DNA from: an uncultured Collinsella sp.
GTDB lineage: Bacteria > Actinomycetota > Coriobacteriia > Coriobacteriales > Coriobacteriaceae
Direction of reading: 5' to 3'
Assembly: GCA_902489855.1 (NCBI GenBank)
Contig: CABUBS010000012.1
Span: 1 to 20,982, forward strand
Length of the DNA: 20,982 nt
Shown: positions 1 through 6,651 of the stretch, piece after piece
Position numbering within the stretch: the stretch's first letter is position 1
Layout: every line of letters starts with the position of its first letter
Made by a program: the position numbers and the translations under genes
Notes under the pieces: model-generated
Databases searched by the model: none
Told to the model about the DNA's origin: nothing
What the model saw: the letters and a program-made list of their open reading frames with translations, nothing else

Positions 1-75
1 ATCTCGAGCCCGATCGCATTCGCATCACGCGCCTCCACTTTTCTCTTGCACTCCCCTTCCGAAAGGATTTTCACC

Positions 76-648
76 ATGTCTCAGAACACCACCACCGCCC
101 AGCCCCGCACCGTCCAGACCGCCGACCGCGGCAAACTCGATGTTCGCGCCCTCGTCCTGCTCGCCATTCTGCTTGCCGCCGGCTTCATCCTTAACTTCAC
201 CGTCGGCAAGGCTATCTCGGGCATCTCGGGAGGCATGATCAGCCCCGAGTTCATCATCTCGGCCTTCTGCCTCACTATCCTGGTCGTGCGTCCCAACATT
301 GGCCAGGCGCTCGTGATCGGCCTTATCTCCGCCGCCGTGATCCAGATCACCACTACCTCGCCGTTCGTCGACTTTGCCGCCGAGGGCATCGCCGCCATGC
401 TCATGGCCGTCATTGTCAACGCCGCCGCCAAGGGCGGTCAGGTTAAGCCCGCCGTCGCCATCGTCGCTACCTTCGTGACCACCTTTGTCTCCGGCGTCAT
501 CTTCATGGTCATCAAGATGGCCATGCTCGGCGTGGTGGGCGAGCTCGCCGCCGCCATGCTGCCCGTCGTCGCCATGACCGCCGTCTTTAACGCCATCCTG
601 GTCGGCGCCCTCTACTTGCCCATCCAGAAGGCCCTTAGGCTCAACTAA
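76..648 (+). CDS. ECF transporter S component, TrpP-like (putative tryptophan uptake)
   Basis: Small very hydrophobic protein of 190 aa with about six predicted membrane segments (roughly residues 25-47, 55-72, 77-95, 100-118, 127-150, 158-183) after a polar N-terminus. The pattern (GMISPEF after the first helix, then a conserved G-x-I-S turn, ending in YLPIQKALR) resembles the TrpP family of tryptophan S components as I remember it. The next two genes are the ATPases and EcfT, so this is most likely the substrate-binding membrane subunit of that importer. The ATG at 76 was chosen because GAAAGGA at 61-67 sits at ideal spacing; a TTG 30 bases earlier has no such site. The ECF S-component role is fairly secure from context. 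The substrate is inferred and could be another amino acid or vitamin. Confidence 0.7.
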   Translation: MSQNTTTAQPRTVQTADRGKLDVRALVLLAILLAAGFILNFTVGKAISGISGGMISPEFIISAFCLTILVVRPNIGQALVIGLISAAVIQITTTSPFVDFAAEGIAAMLMAVIVNAAAKGGQVKPAVAIVATFVTTFVSGVIFMVIKMAMLGVVGELAAAMLPVVAMTAVFNAILVGALYLPIQKALRLN

Positions 649-654
649 CCCGCT

Positions 655-755
655 CGGCTTTACGAGCCACCCCATCTTGGCGTTCATTCGTCGCTCGCGT
701 ACCCAAGTACGTTTCGCCCCTCTTTCGCGCCAACCTGGGGCCCCTCGTAAAGCCG
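655..755. repeat. Large near-perfect hairpin (REP-like) between S component and ecfA
   Basis: Outer arms CGGCTTTACGAG (655-666) and CTCGTAAAGCCG (744-755) are exactly complementary over 12 bp. Inside them CCCCA (670-674) pairs with TGGGG (736-740), TTGGCG (677-682) with CGCCAA (728-733), and at the tip CGTAC (698-702) with GTACG (707-711). The whole 101-bp block is one long imperfect cruciform. There is no T-run, so it does not look like a simple intrinsic terminator. It could be a dispersed palindromic repeat, or an RNA structure that separates S-component expression from ecfA. Confidence 0.6.
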
Positions 756-798
756 TCTCCGTGCTTCACCACCAAAGACTGTCCCAAACGACTAGCTT

Positions 799-842
799 TT
801 GGGGACGTTCTTAAACGACTGGTCATTTAAGAACGTCCCCAA
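799..842. repeat. Perfect 17-bp inverted repeat upstream of ecfA
   Basis: TTGGGGACGTTCTTAAA (799-815) and its exact reverse complement (826-842) enclose a 10-base loop. The element ends 18 bases before the ecfA start codon. The sequence AAACGACT occurs in the loop region (813-820) and again just before the element (785-792). No T-run follows. It may be a mobile palindromic repeat or a regulator-binding/RNA element for ecfA; the sequence does not say which. Confidence 0.7.
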
Positions 843-860
843 TGACTATGAAAGGTATCC

Positions 861-2612
861 ATGGAAACGATCATCAACGTCGACGATGTCTCGTTCTCCT
901 ATGGCACGCAGACCGAGCAGGCGCTCAGCCACATCTCGCTCAGCGTGAACAAGGGAGATTTCATCGGCATCATCGGGCCCTCGGGCGCCGGCAAATCTAC
1001 GCTTGCCGCCTGCCTATCGGGCGCCGTGCCCCACCACTACACCGGCACGTTCTTTGGGTCCGTCATGGTTGACGGCCACGACACCTGCGAAGCCTCGCTC
1101 ACCGACGTGTCGCAAATCGTCGGCAGTGTGCTGCAGGATATCGACACGCAGATGGTCGCTTCGGTCGTCGAGGACGAGATGCTCTTTGGCCTCGAGAACT
1201 TTGGCGTTCCCCACGACCAGATCGAGCAGCGCGTGAGCGAAACGCTCGAGACCGTCGGCATCAGCGACCTGCGCGACCGCGAGATCGCCACCCTCTCGGG
1301 CGGACAGAAGCAAAAGGTAGCCATCGCCGCCATCCTCGCCATGCGTCCGCGCGTCTTGGTTCTCGACGAGCCCACCGCGGCACTCGACCCCGCCAGCTCC
1401 ACGTTGGTCTTCGAGACGCTGCGTGAGGCAAACCGCACACTTGGAATCACCATCGTCGTCGTTGAGCAAAAGGTCGCCCTGCTCTCGGAGTACTGCAACC
1501 GCGTGCTCGTGCTCAACCATGGCGAAATCGCGCTGCAGGGCGAACCACACGAGGTCTTCGCGCATACCGACGAACTCCGTGCCATCGGCGTCGACTGCCC
1601 TCGCGTCACGCGTATCTTCAATAGCCTCGAGGCCGATGGCCTGGTAAGCGGTACCCCTTGCTTGGATGTCGATGAGGCCGAGCGCCTGATTTCGGGCATC
1701 GTCGACCCCGCACACGTAAGCAACGACATTCAGGCGCCCGCCGGCTCCCCGCATGCACCTTCGTTGCGCCCTCATGCCAAGGACGCCGAGCCCGTGCTCA
1801 CCTTCGACCATGTTGAGTTTGCCTATCCCAATGGCGGCGCCGCCGTACACGACCTCAACCTGACGCTCTATCCTGGCGAGCTCGTGGGCATCGTCGGCCA
1901 GAACGGTGCCGGCAAGACCACGCTCACCAAGCTGCTCACAGGCCTGCTTAAGCCCGCCTCGGGCAGCGTGCGCGTTACGGGGCTGGATACCGCCGCGGTC
2001 CCCACGAGCCGCATTGCCCGCGAGGTCGCAACGCTCTTCCAAAACCCCGACCGCCAGATCTGCAAGGATACCGTACTCGACGAGGTCGCTTTTGGCCTGG
2101 AGCTTGCCGGCATCGACCGTGCCGAGGCTCTGCGTCGTGCTCAACTTGTTATCGACCGCTTTGGCCTGCCCGCCGATGAGGCACCTTTCTCACTTTCGCG
2201 CGGCCAGCGACAAATGGTGGCGCTTGCCTCCGTCGTAGTGGTTGAGCCCAAGATCGTCGTGCTCGACGAGCCCACGAGCGGCCTTGATTACCGCGAGTGC
2301 ATGACCGTCATGGAAACGGTGCGCACCATGGCCGAGCGCGGCTGCGCCGTTATCATGGTCTGCCACGATATGGAAGTTGTTTCCGACTTTGCCGAGCGTA
2401 TCGTAGTAATGGCCGACGGTCACATCCTCGACCGCGGCCGCACGCACGAGCTATTCTCGAACATCGATCTCATGCGGCGCGCCTACGTGGAGCCTCCCCA
2501 GGTTATTGAACTCTCGCGCCGTCTGGCATCTTCCGTCTCGCCCGCTTTTGCGCAGGTGAGCGAGGTCACCGATGTCGTTCGAATTACCAAGGAGATGGTC
2601 CACCGTGGTTAA
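861..2612 (+). CDS. ECF transporter energy-coupling ATPase, two fused ABC domains (EcfA1-EcfA2)
   Basis: 583-aa protein with two complete ABC ATPase domains that power the ECF importer. Domain 1: Walker A GPSGAGKST (39-47), Q92, signature LSGGQ (145-149), Walker B VLVLDE (165-170). Domain 2 starts near residue 312: Walker A GQNGAGKTT (346-354), Q394, signature LSRGQ (445-449), Walker B IVVLDE (465-470), H502. A low-complexity linker of about 50 residues (260-310) joins them. The usual H-loop histidine of domain 1 is glutamine (VEQK, Q203), and the domain 2 signature has R for G. Both changes affect the same composite ATP site. The ATG at 861 has GAAAGG seven bases upstream. The gene overlaps ecfT by 8 bases. 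Duplicated ATPases in one chain are known in ECF systems (e.g. YkoD). Confidence 0.93.
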   Translation: METIINVDDVSFSYGTQTEQALSHISLSVNKGDFIGIIGPSGAGKSTLAACLSGAVPHHYTGTFFGSVMVDGHDTCEASLTDVSQIVGSVLQDIDTQMVASVVEDEMLFGLENFGVPHDQIEQRVSETLETVGISDLRDREIATLSGGQKQKVAIAAILAMRPRVLVLDEPTAALDPASSTLVFETLREANRTLGITIVVVEQKVALLSEYCNRVLVLNHGEIALQGEPHEVFAHTDELRAIGVDCPRVTRIFNSLEADGLVSGTPCLDVDEAERLISGIVDPAHVSNDIQAPAGSPHAPSLRPHAKDAEPVLTFDHVEFAYPNGGAAVHDLNLTLYPGELVGIVGQNGAGKTTLTKLLTGLLKPASGSVRVTGLDTAAVPTSRIAREVATLFQNPDRQICKDTVLDEVAFGLELAGIDRAEALRRAQLVIDRFGLPADEAPFSLSRGQRQMVALASVVVVEPKIVVLDEPTSGLDYRECMTVMETVRTMAERGCAVIMVCHDMEVVSDFAERIVVMADGHILDRGRTHELFSNIDLMRRAYVEPPQVIELSRRLASSVSPAFAQVSEVTDVVRITKEMVHRG

Positions 2613-3351
2613 CGTCATCGACTACATGCCGGGCGATACGCTACTGCATCGCCTGAACCCCGTCGTCAAACTGGGCCTCGCCGCCGCCATCATCGTCGGC
2701 ATCTTCTTGTCCGACACCTACGTGGCGCTGCTGGGCTTTTTGGCACTCACCCTTGCGCTGGGTGCCTATGCCGGCGTCGTCGACCGTCTGTTCTCGCTGC
2801 TCAAGTTGCTGATCCCGCTCGCGCTTATCATGCTGGTGCTCCAGCTGGCCTTTATGCGCGATGGCAACGTGGTGTGGGGCTTTATCACCGACACGGGCCT
2901 CATCACAGGATCGAAGGCCTGTCTGCGCCTACTGGGTGTGGCGTTACCACTCATCCTCATGCTCATGGTGACCAAGCTCAACGACCTTGCCAACGCCTGC
3001 GTCGAGGTGCTGCACGTACCGTATCGCTATGCCTTCACCTTTACCACGGCGCTGCGCTTTGTGCCGGTGTTTGGTCAGGAGATGAACGCCATCATGGAGG
3101 CGCAGACCGCACGCGGCGTCGAGTACGACACCAAGAACCCCATCAAGAAGCTTAAGCTCATGCTGCCACTGTGCGTGCCACTGCTCATCTCGAGCGTGGG
3201 CAAGACCGATGCCACAGCCTTGGCGGCAGAACAGCGCGGCTTCTATCTGCGTACGCGCGCCAGCTCGTACAAGCGCTATCCCATCAAGGGTCTGGACATC
3301 GCCGTGCTCATCGTCAGCATCGCCCTCATCGCCATCGGCTTCCTGTTCTAG
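2605..3351 (+). CDS. ecfT: ECF transporter transmembrane coupling protein EcfT
   Basis: 248-aa membrane protein with about five to six hydrophobic segments and the typical EcfT cytoplasmic coupling region: TTALRFVPVF followed by EAQTARGVE, and a second helix AAEQRGFYLR. These Ala-Arg-Gly type motifs contact the Q-helix groove of the two ATPases. The GTG at 2605 was chosen over an ATG at 2572: it has AAGGAGA (2589-2595) at nine bases, it starts the protein MVNVIDYMPGDTLLHRLNP as expected for the family, and it overlaps the ecfA stop by 8 bases, which suggests translational coupling. It forms an operon with the ATPase and probably with the S component at 76-648. Confidence 0.9.
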   Translation: MVNVIDYMPGDTLLHRLNPVVKLGLAAAIIVGIFLSDTYVALLGFLALTLALGAYAGVVDRLFSLLKLLIPLALIMLVLQLAFMRDGNVVWGFITDTGLITGSKACLRLLGVALPLILMLMVTKLNDLANACVEVLHVPYRYAFTFTTALRFVPVFGQEMNAIMEAQTARGVEYDTKNPIKKLKLMLPLCVPLLISSVGKTDATALAAEQRGFYLRTRASSYKRYPIKGLDIAVLIVSIALIAIGFLF

Positions 3352-3380
3352 TTCACCACCGACAGCAACCGCCCAACGCA

Positions 3381-3420
3381 AAAGGCCTCAGCTCGCACCA
3401 AACGAGCCGAGGCCTTTACT
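3381..3420. terminator. Bidirectional terminator between ecfT and the aspartate racemase gene
   Basis: AAAGGCCTCAGCTCG (3381-3395) pairs with CGAGCCGAGGCCTTT (3403-3417) with one mismatch and a 7-base loop. Read on the minus strand the stem is followed by a four-T run, so it can end transcription from both convergent genes. Confidence 0.75.
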
Positions 3421-3436
3421 GTTTCACCAGATAAAA

Positions 3437-3469
3437 CCTGCCAAAATTAACCTGTCCCTTTTTGACAGG
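3437..3469. repeat. Hairpin element with GGGACAGGTT core (copy C)
   Basis: Read on the minus strand, CCTGTCAAAA and TTTTGGCAGG (arms 3460-3469 and 3437-3446, one G-U pair) enclose a 13-base loop containing GGGACAGGTTAA. The core resembles the loops of the hairpins at 17987-18021 and 19202-19232, while the arms are different. It lies between the terminator and the end of the racemase gene. Confidence 0.55.
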
Positions 3470-3476
3470 TCGAAAG

Positions 3477-4223
3477 CTAGAGGCGGTAGGGGGCGCCGCT
3501 GCGGATGATGGATTCGCGCACCAGGACATCCATGGCGTCGAGGGTGATCTCGGGCATCTCTCGGTACTTCTGTAGCACCGAGAGCTCGGTGCAGGCCAGA
3601 ATGACGCGGTCGCAGCCGCTACGGGCGAACTCCCACATCACGCGGTCGAACTTATCCATATCGGGCTCACGTCCGGCCTTCACATCATCGTAGATAAGCG
3701 ACATCACATCGTTCTGACGTTTCTCGCTGGGATAGACGACCTCAACACCCGCAGCCTTACATTCGCGGCCGTAGACGCCCGCGCCCACGGTTCCGTCGGT
3801 GCCCATGATGCCAATCTTGTGCACCGGCTCGGCCGGCATACTCAGGTTGGGGTCGAACTCGCACTCCCCCATCACCGCACCAGCCAGAGCATAGCGCACC
3901 GACTCACGCGGCATATGGATAATCGGCACCTTCGTAAACGACTGGATCTGGTCATAGAAGTAGTGTGACGTGTTGCAGGGAATGGCAATGTGTGCACAGC
4001 CCAGCGACTCGAGTGCCTGGGCGCACTCTTTCATGGTCGCCAGCAGCTTAGCATGCTCGCCGGTCTTAATGGCCAACGTGCGGTCGGGCATGGTCGACTT
4101 GGAGAGTACCACCATGTCGATATGTTCCTGATCGCAGGCAGCAGCCGTATGACGCACCACCTGGTCGTAGTAATACGACGTGGCCTCGGCGCCCATGCCG
4201 CCGATAACTCCCAGCTTTTCCAT
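3477..4223 (-). CDS. Aspartate/glutamate racemase family protein, probable aspartate racemase
   Basis: 248-aa cofactor-independent racemase. Both family catalytic cysteines are present: Cys83 in AIPCNTSHYF and Cys211 in ILACTELSVL. The N-terminus KLGVIGGMGAEAT is characteristic of aspartate racemases, which interconvert L- and D-aspartate. The ATG at 4223 is preceded by a perfect AAGGAGG five bases upstream; an earlier start would add 28 residues unlike the family. It lies downstream of and co-oriented with the D-aspartate ligase-like gene, 84 bases apart, matching the known racD/asl pairing in enterococci and lactic bacteria. This supports a role in supplying D-Asp for cell-wall cross-bridges. 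Confidence 0.88.
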   Translation of the reverse strand: MEKLGVIGGMGAEATSYYYDQVVRHTAAACDQEHIDMVVLSKSTMPDRTLAIKTGEHAKLLATMKECAQALESLGCAHIAIPCNTSHYFYDQIQSFTKVPIIHMPRESVRYALAGAVMGECEFDPNLSMPAEPVHKIGIMGTDGTVGAGVYGRECKAAGVEVVYPSEKRQNDVMSLIYDDVKAGREPDMDKFDRVMWEFARSGCDRVILACTELSVLQKYREMPEITLDAMDVLVRESIIRSGAPYRL

Positions 4224-4245
4224 CGCCGCCTCCTTGGTGACGCTT

Positions 4246-4296
4246 GCGCAATTGCGCGTATCATACCCGCGCCCGCCCGATGTAAACCGGACGGGC
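4246..4296. other. Intercistronic palindrome and hairpin
   Basis: The gap between the ligase and racemase genes contains the 12-bp palindrome GCGCAATTGCGC (4246-4257). It also holds a 9-bp hairpin on the minus strand (GCCCGTCCG and CGGGCGGGC, 4271-4296, 8-base loop, one T-G pair). There is no T-run. It may tune the relative expression of the two genes or stabilise the upstream message. Confidence 0.4.
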
Positions 4297-4307
4297 GCCG
4301 CGCTCAT

Positions 4308-5564
4308 CTACTTGTAATACGTCTTGAACAGCTTAAAGTGGCGCAGCTTGGTGTGCCACATGCGCAGCCAGCGGTTAAAGACAAAGTCGCCCTTCATAAA
4401 CGAAGGGTCGGCGCCCTTGCCTTCCTTGTCCAGGCGATGCACCTTAGCGCGCAGCTCGGGATCCTTGACGTACTTGTCGACGACGCCCATGGGGACGACC
4501 ATCCACAGCGCCTCGTCCTGCGCCGTCACAAACTCCGGTTCAAACGGGCGGTTGAACACATACTCGTCCACCACATACTTGGCAACGTTAAAGCCGCTGT
4601 TGGTGACGTAGTAGTTGCTGCGGCCTTGGCGCGTGTTGAAATCGAAGAACTTAAACGAGCCGTCGCGCTCGTCGTACTTAACGTCAAAGTTGGAATAGCC
4701 CACAAAGTGAAGGTCCTCGAGCAACTTGCGCACGCCGCCCATGAGCTCGTCATTGGGCTCGGTGATGATACAGGCGTGGTTGCCGACACCGTGAGGCTGA
4801 TGCTCCTCGAGCAGCACATGGCCCAGGCACATCATGCGCACCTTGCCGTTGCGGTCGGAATAGCTGGTGAGCACGCGCATGTACTCGTCGTTGCCGGGCA
4901 CGCGATCCTGCAAGATCAGATCGTCGGTGTAGCCGCTGGCATACGAATCGCGAATGACCTGTTCCAGCTCGGCGCGGTCGGCAATCTCATAGGCCTTCTT
5001 CTGGCCCTCGAACTCGTGCTGCCACCACATGATGCCGTCAGAAGGCTTCAGAATCATCGGGTAGGGAAAATCGATCTGGTCGAGCACCTCGGCAGGTGCC
5101 TCGCCTTGGTCGTTCAGCATCGCCATGGTGAAGGTAAAGGTATGCGGATAAGGCACGCCATGCTTCTCGCACAGCTCGTAGAAGATCTCCTTCTTCTGGC
5201 ACTGCTCGAGCATGCTGTAGGGCGCGTAGGGAGCGACGATGTTATCCGCCAACTCATGGGCATCCTTGGCCTGAGCCACGAGGGCAACGTAGTTGTCGCC
5301 ACAGCCCACAAGGACAATCGTCTTGTCGGCATGCGCTTGGGCAATGCCGTTGACGGTTTTGAGCATCACGGGCATGGTGTCGATATCCACGTTGGGCGTG
5401 TAGTCGATAATCTGGCTGCGGTACGCGGGACCCGTCTGGTACTTGCCAAAGACCAGACTCTTGACCTGGTACTCCTCATAGAAGGCGCGCGCCACCGAAT
5501 AGGCGTTGATGTCGCCACCGAGCAGCACGGGAATGAACTCGCGCTCTGTAAATTGCAATGCCAT
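4308..5564 (-). CDS. ATP-grasp carboxylate-amine ligase, probable D-aspartate ligase for peptidoglycan
   Basis: 418-aa ATP-grasp protein. Visible features are an N-terminal nucleotide-like segment (VLLGGDINAYSVARAFYE), a central ATP-grasp region (YPMILKPSDG near 170, then LILQDRVPG and EYMRVLTSYSD) and a metal/ATP-binding end GSFKFFDFNTRQGRSNYY (about 305-322). The layout resembles Aslfm of Enterococcus faecium, which adds D-aspartate to the side-chain lysine of peptidoglycan precursors by activating its beta-carboxyl. The aspartate racemase gene directly downstream supports this. The start ATG at 5564 has AGGAAG about six bases upstream. Without a structural or enzymatic test another amino acid ligase (e.g. 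D-Glu) cannot be excluded. It is probably cytoplasmic, acting on the lipid-linked or soluble precursor. Confidence 0.8.
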   Translation of the reverse strand: MALQFTEREFIPVLLGGDINAYSVARAFYEEYQVKSLVFGKYQTGPAYRSQIIDYTPNVDIDTMPVMLKTVNGIAQAHADKTIVLVGCGDNYVALVAQAKDAHELADNIVAPYAPYSMLEQCQKKEIFYELCEKHGVPYPHTFTFTMAMLNDQGEAPAEVLDQIDFPYPMILKPSDGIMWWQHEFEGQKKAYEIADRAELEQVIRDSYASGYTDDLILQDRVPGNDEYMRVLTSYSDRNGKVRMMCLGHVLLEEHQPHGVGNHACIITEPNDELMGGVRKLLEDLHFVGYSNFDVKYDERDGSFKFFDFNTRQGRSNYYVTNSGFNVAKYVVDEYVFNRPFEPEFVTAQDEALWMVVPMGVVDKYVKDPELRAKVHRLDKEGKGADPSFMKGDFVFNRWLRMWHTKLRHFKLFKTYYK

Positions 5565-5620
5565 GGAAACTTCCTATCATGAACTGCCCACACAACGGGC
5601 GGTCTTTGCGCAACTGATTT

Positions 5621-5650
5621 ATTCTAGCGTGCCAAGCCGCCGGCGCCCAA
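5621..5650 (-). promoter_or_regulatory. Candidate promoter of the ligase-racemase operon
   Basis: On the minus strand TTGGGC (5650-5645) and TAGAAT (5626-5621) are separated by 18 bases and lie 57 bases upstream of the ligase start codon. This is a match to the sigma-70 pattern by eye only. Confidence 0.35.
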
Positions 5651-5716
5651 AGCTCCACCGTATCTATGGCAATCGACGCAATCGTCCAGCACGAAGGCGG
5701 CGCTCACCGTTGTATG

Positions 5717-5756
5717 ACAATGGGCAATGAACCTACCATTGTTGTAGGATTCAACA
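5717..5756. promoter_or_regulatory. Nested inverted repeats upstream of the MOSC gene
   Basis: The 5565-5784 divergent gap contains overlapping inverted repeats: ACAATGG/CCATTGT (5717-5723, 5736-5742), CCTAC/GTAGG (5732-5736, 5744-5748) and TGTTG/CAACA (5740-5744, 5752-5756). They end 28 bases before the MOSC start and could be an operator or a 5' leader structure. Nothing identifies the regulator. Confidence 0.3.
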
Positions 5757-5784
5757 TGTTGCCCGCCCCGTCGAAAGGTGCACC

Positions 5785-6417
5785 GTGCCCCAGGCTCATC
5801 CGATCAACAACCCCATCATTGACGCCGCCAAGCGCGAACTTGCGGATCGTGCCCGGACGGCAGCTCCCCTACGCACCGCAAACGATGCTTACAACGGGCC
5901 TGCTCGTATCGTCTCAATCAACACGTCGGAGCACAAAGGCACTCGCAAGTCGCCCGTCGCCGATGGACGCGACACCGTCATCGAGCAATTTGGCCTCGCT
6001 ACCGATGCGCACGCCGGACATTGGCACCGCCAGGTCTCTTTTTTAGCCGCGGAGTCCATCCAGACGGCGCAGGCACGCGGGCTCGACGTACACGAGGGTG
6101 ACTTTGGAGAGAACTTCACAACCCGGGGCATCAACCTGCTCTCGCTCCCCTTGGGCACGCAGCTCAAGCTTGGCAGCGAGGTGCTTGTCGAAATCAGTCA
6201 GATCGGCAAGGTCTGCCACACACGCTGTGCCATCTACTATCTAGCCGGCGACTGCATCTTTCCCCACGAGGGCGTTTTCGGCGTGGTACTAAAGGGCGGA
6301 AAGGTCCATATCGGCGACGATATCCAGGTAGTCAAACTCGGCGACGGCGCCTCTTCGTTCACCCCCGCCGAGGCGCTCGAAGAGATTGAGCAGGCTCGCC
6401 AGGAGGGCACGCTGTAG
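5785..6417 (+). CDS. MOSC domain-containing protein
   Basis: 210-aa protein spanning a single MOSC domain, the sulfur-carrier fold related to the C-terminus of molybdenum cofactor sulfurase. Diagnostic stretches are VSINTSEHKGTRK near the N-terminus, EGDFGENFTTRGI in the middle and IGKVCHTRCAIYYLAGDCIFPHEGVFGVVLKGG near residues 140-170, with the conserved Cys of the GKxCH motif. Proteins of this class are often near or fused to molybdopterin enzymes such as MoaC or Mog, but no such gene lies here. The GTG at 5785 has GAAAGG six bases upstream. The family assignment is firm; the substrate is not. Confidence 0.85.
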   Translation: MPQAHPINNPIIDAAKRELADRARTAAPLRTANDAYNGPARIVSINTSEHKGTRKSPVADGRDTVIEQFGLATDAHAGHWHRQVSFLAAESIQTAQARGLDVHEGDFGENFTTRGINLLSLPLGTQLKLGSEVLVEISQIGKVCHTRCAIYYLAGDCIFPHEGVFGVVLKGGKVHIGDDIQVVKLGDGASSFTPAEALEEIEQARQEGTL

Positions 6418-6651
6418 TTGTAAAACCCCACGTTGAGATAGCTTTTACAGCCCCAAACCCCTCTTAAACAGGCCCCCGTAACGTTAAAGTTGAACTCTAT
6501 GGTTTCTCAACAATTCATCATAACTGCAGGTCAAAGCCAAAGCCTCAAGTTCAACTTGACCCTTTGGAACCTTTAAGGTTCAAGTTGAGGTCGAAAGCAG
6601 TAGTAGAATACCGTTCGAACCATAACCTACGATTGATTGCAGAGGGACTGG
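6418..6651. other. Gene-free stretch with repeated GTTCAA-type motifs and hairpins
   Basis: TGTAAAA (6419-6425) and TTTTACA (6443-6449) form a 7-bp hairpin just after the MOSC stop. Further on, AAGTTGAAC (6486-6494), CAAGTTCAACTTG (6547-6559) and GGTTCAAGTTGAGG (6577-6590) are variants of one motif in both orientations. They can fold as CCTCAA (6543-6548) with TTGAGG (6585-6590), or as CAACTT with AAGTTG around GAACC/GGTTC (6567-6571, 6577-6581). It is probably the regulatory leader or operator of the downstream secreted protein. No convincing promoter was assigned. Confidence 0.4.

Noticed and set aside
1014..2144. Long minus-strand open frame inside ecfA
   Set aside because: Antisense shadow of the double ATPase; no plausible start site or domain.
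3990..5582. Long plus-strand open frame opposite the ligase gene (530 codons)
   Set aside because: It lies antisense to a well-recognised ATP-grasp gene, its product has no recognisable domain, and high-G+C genes commonly leave such open antisense frames.
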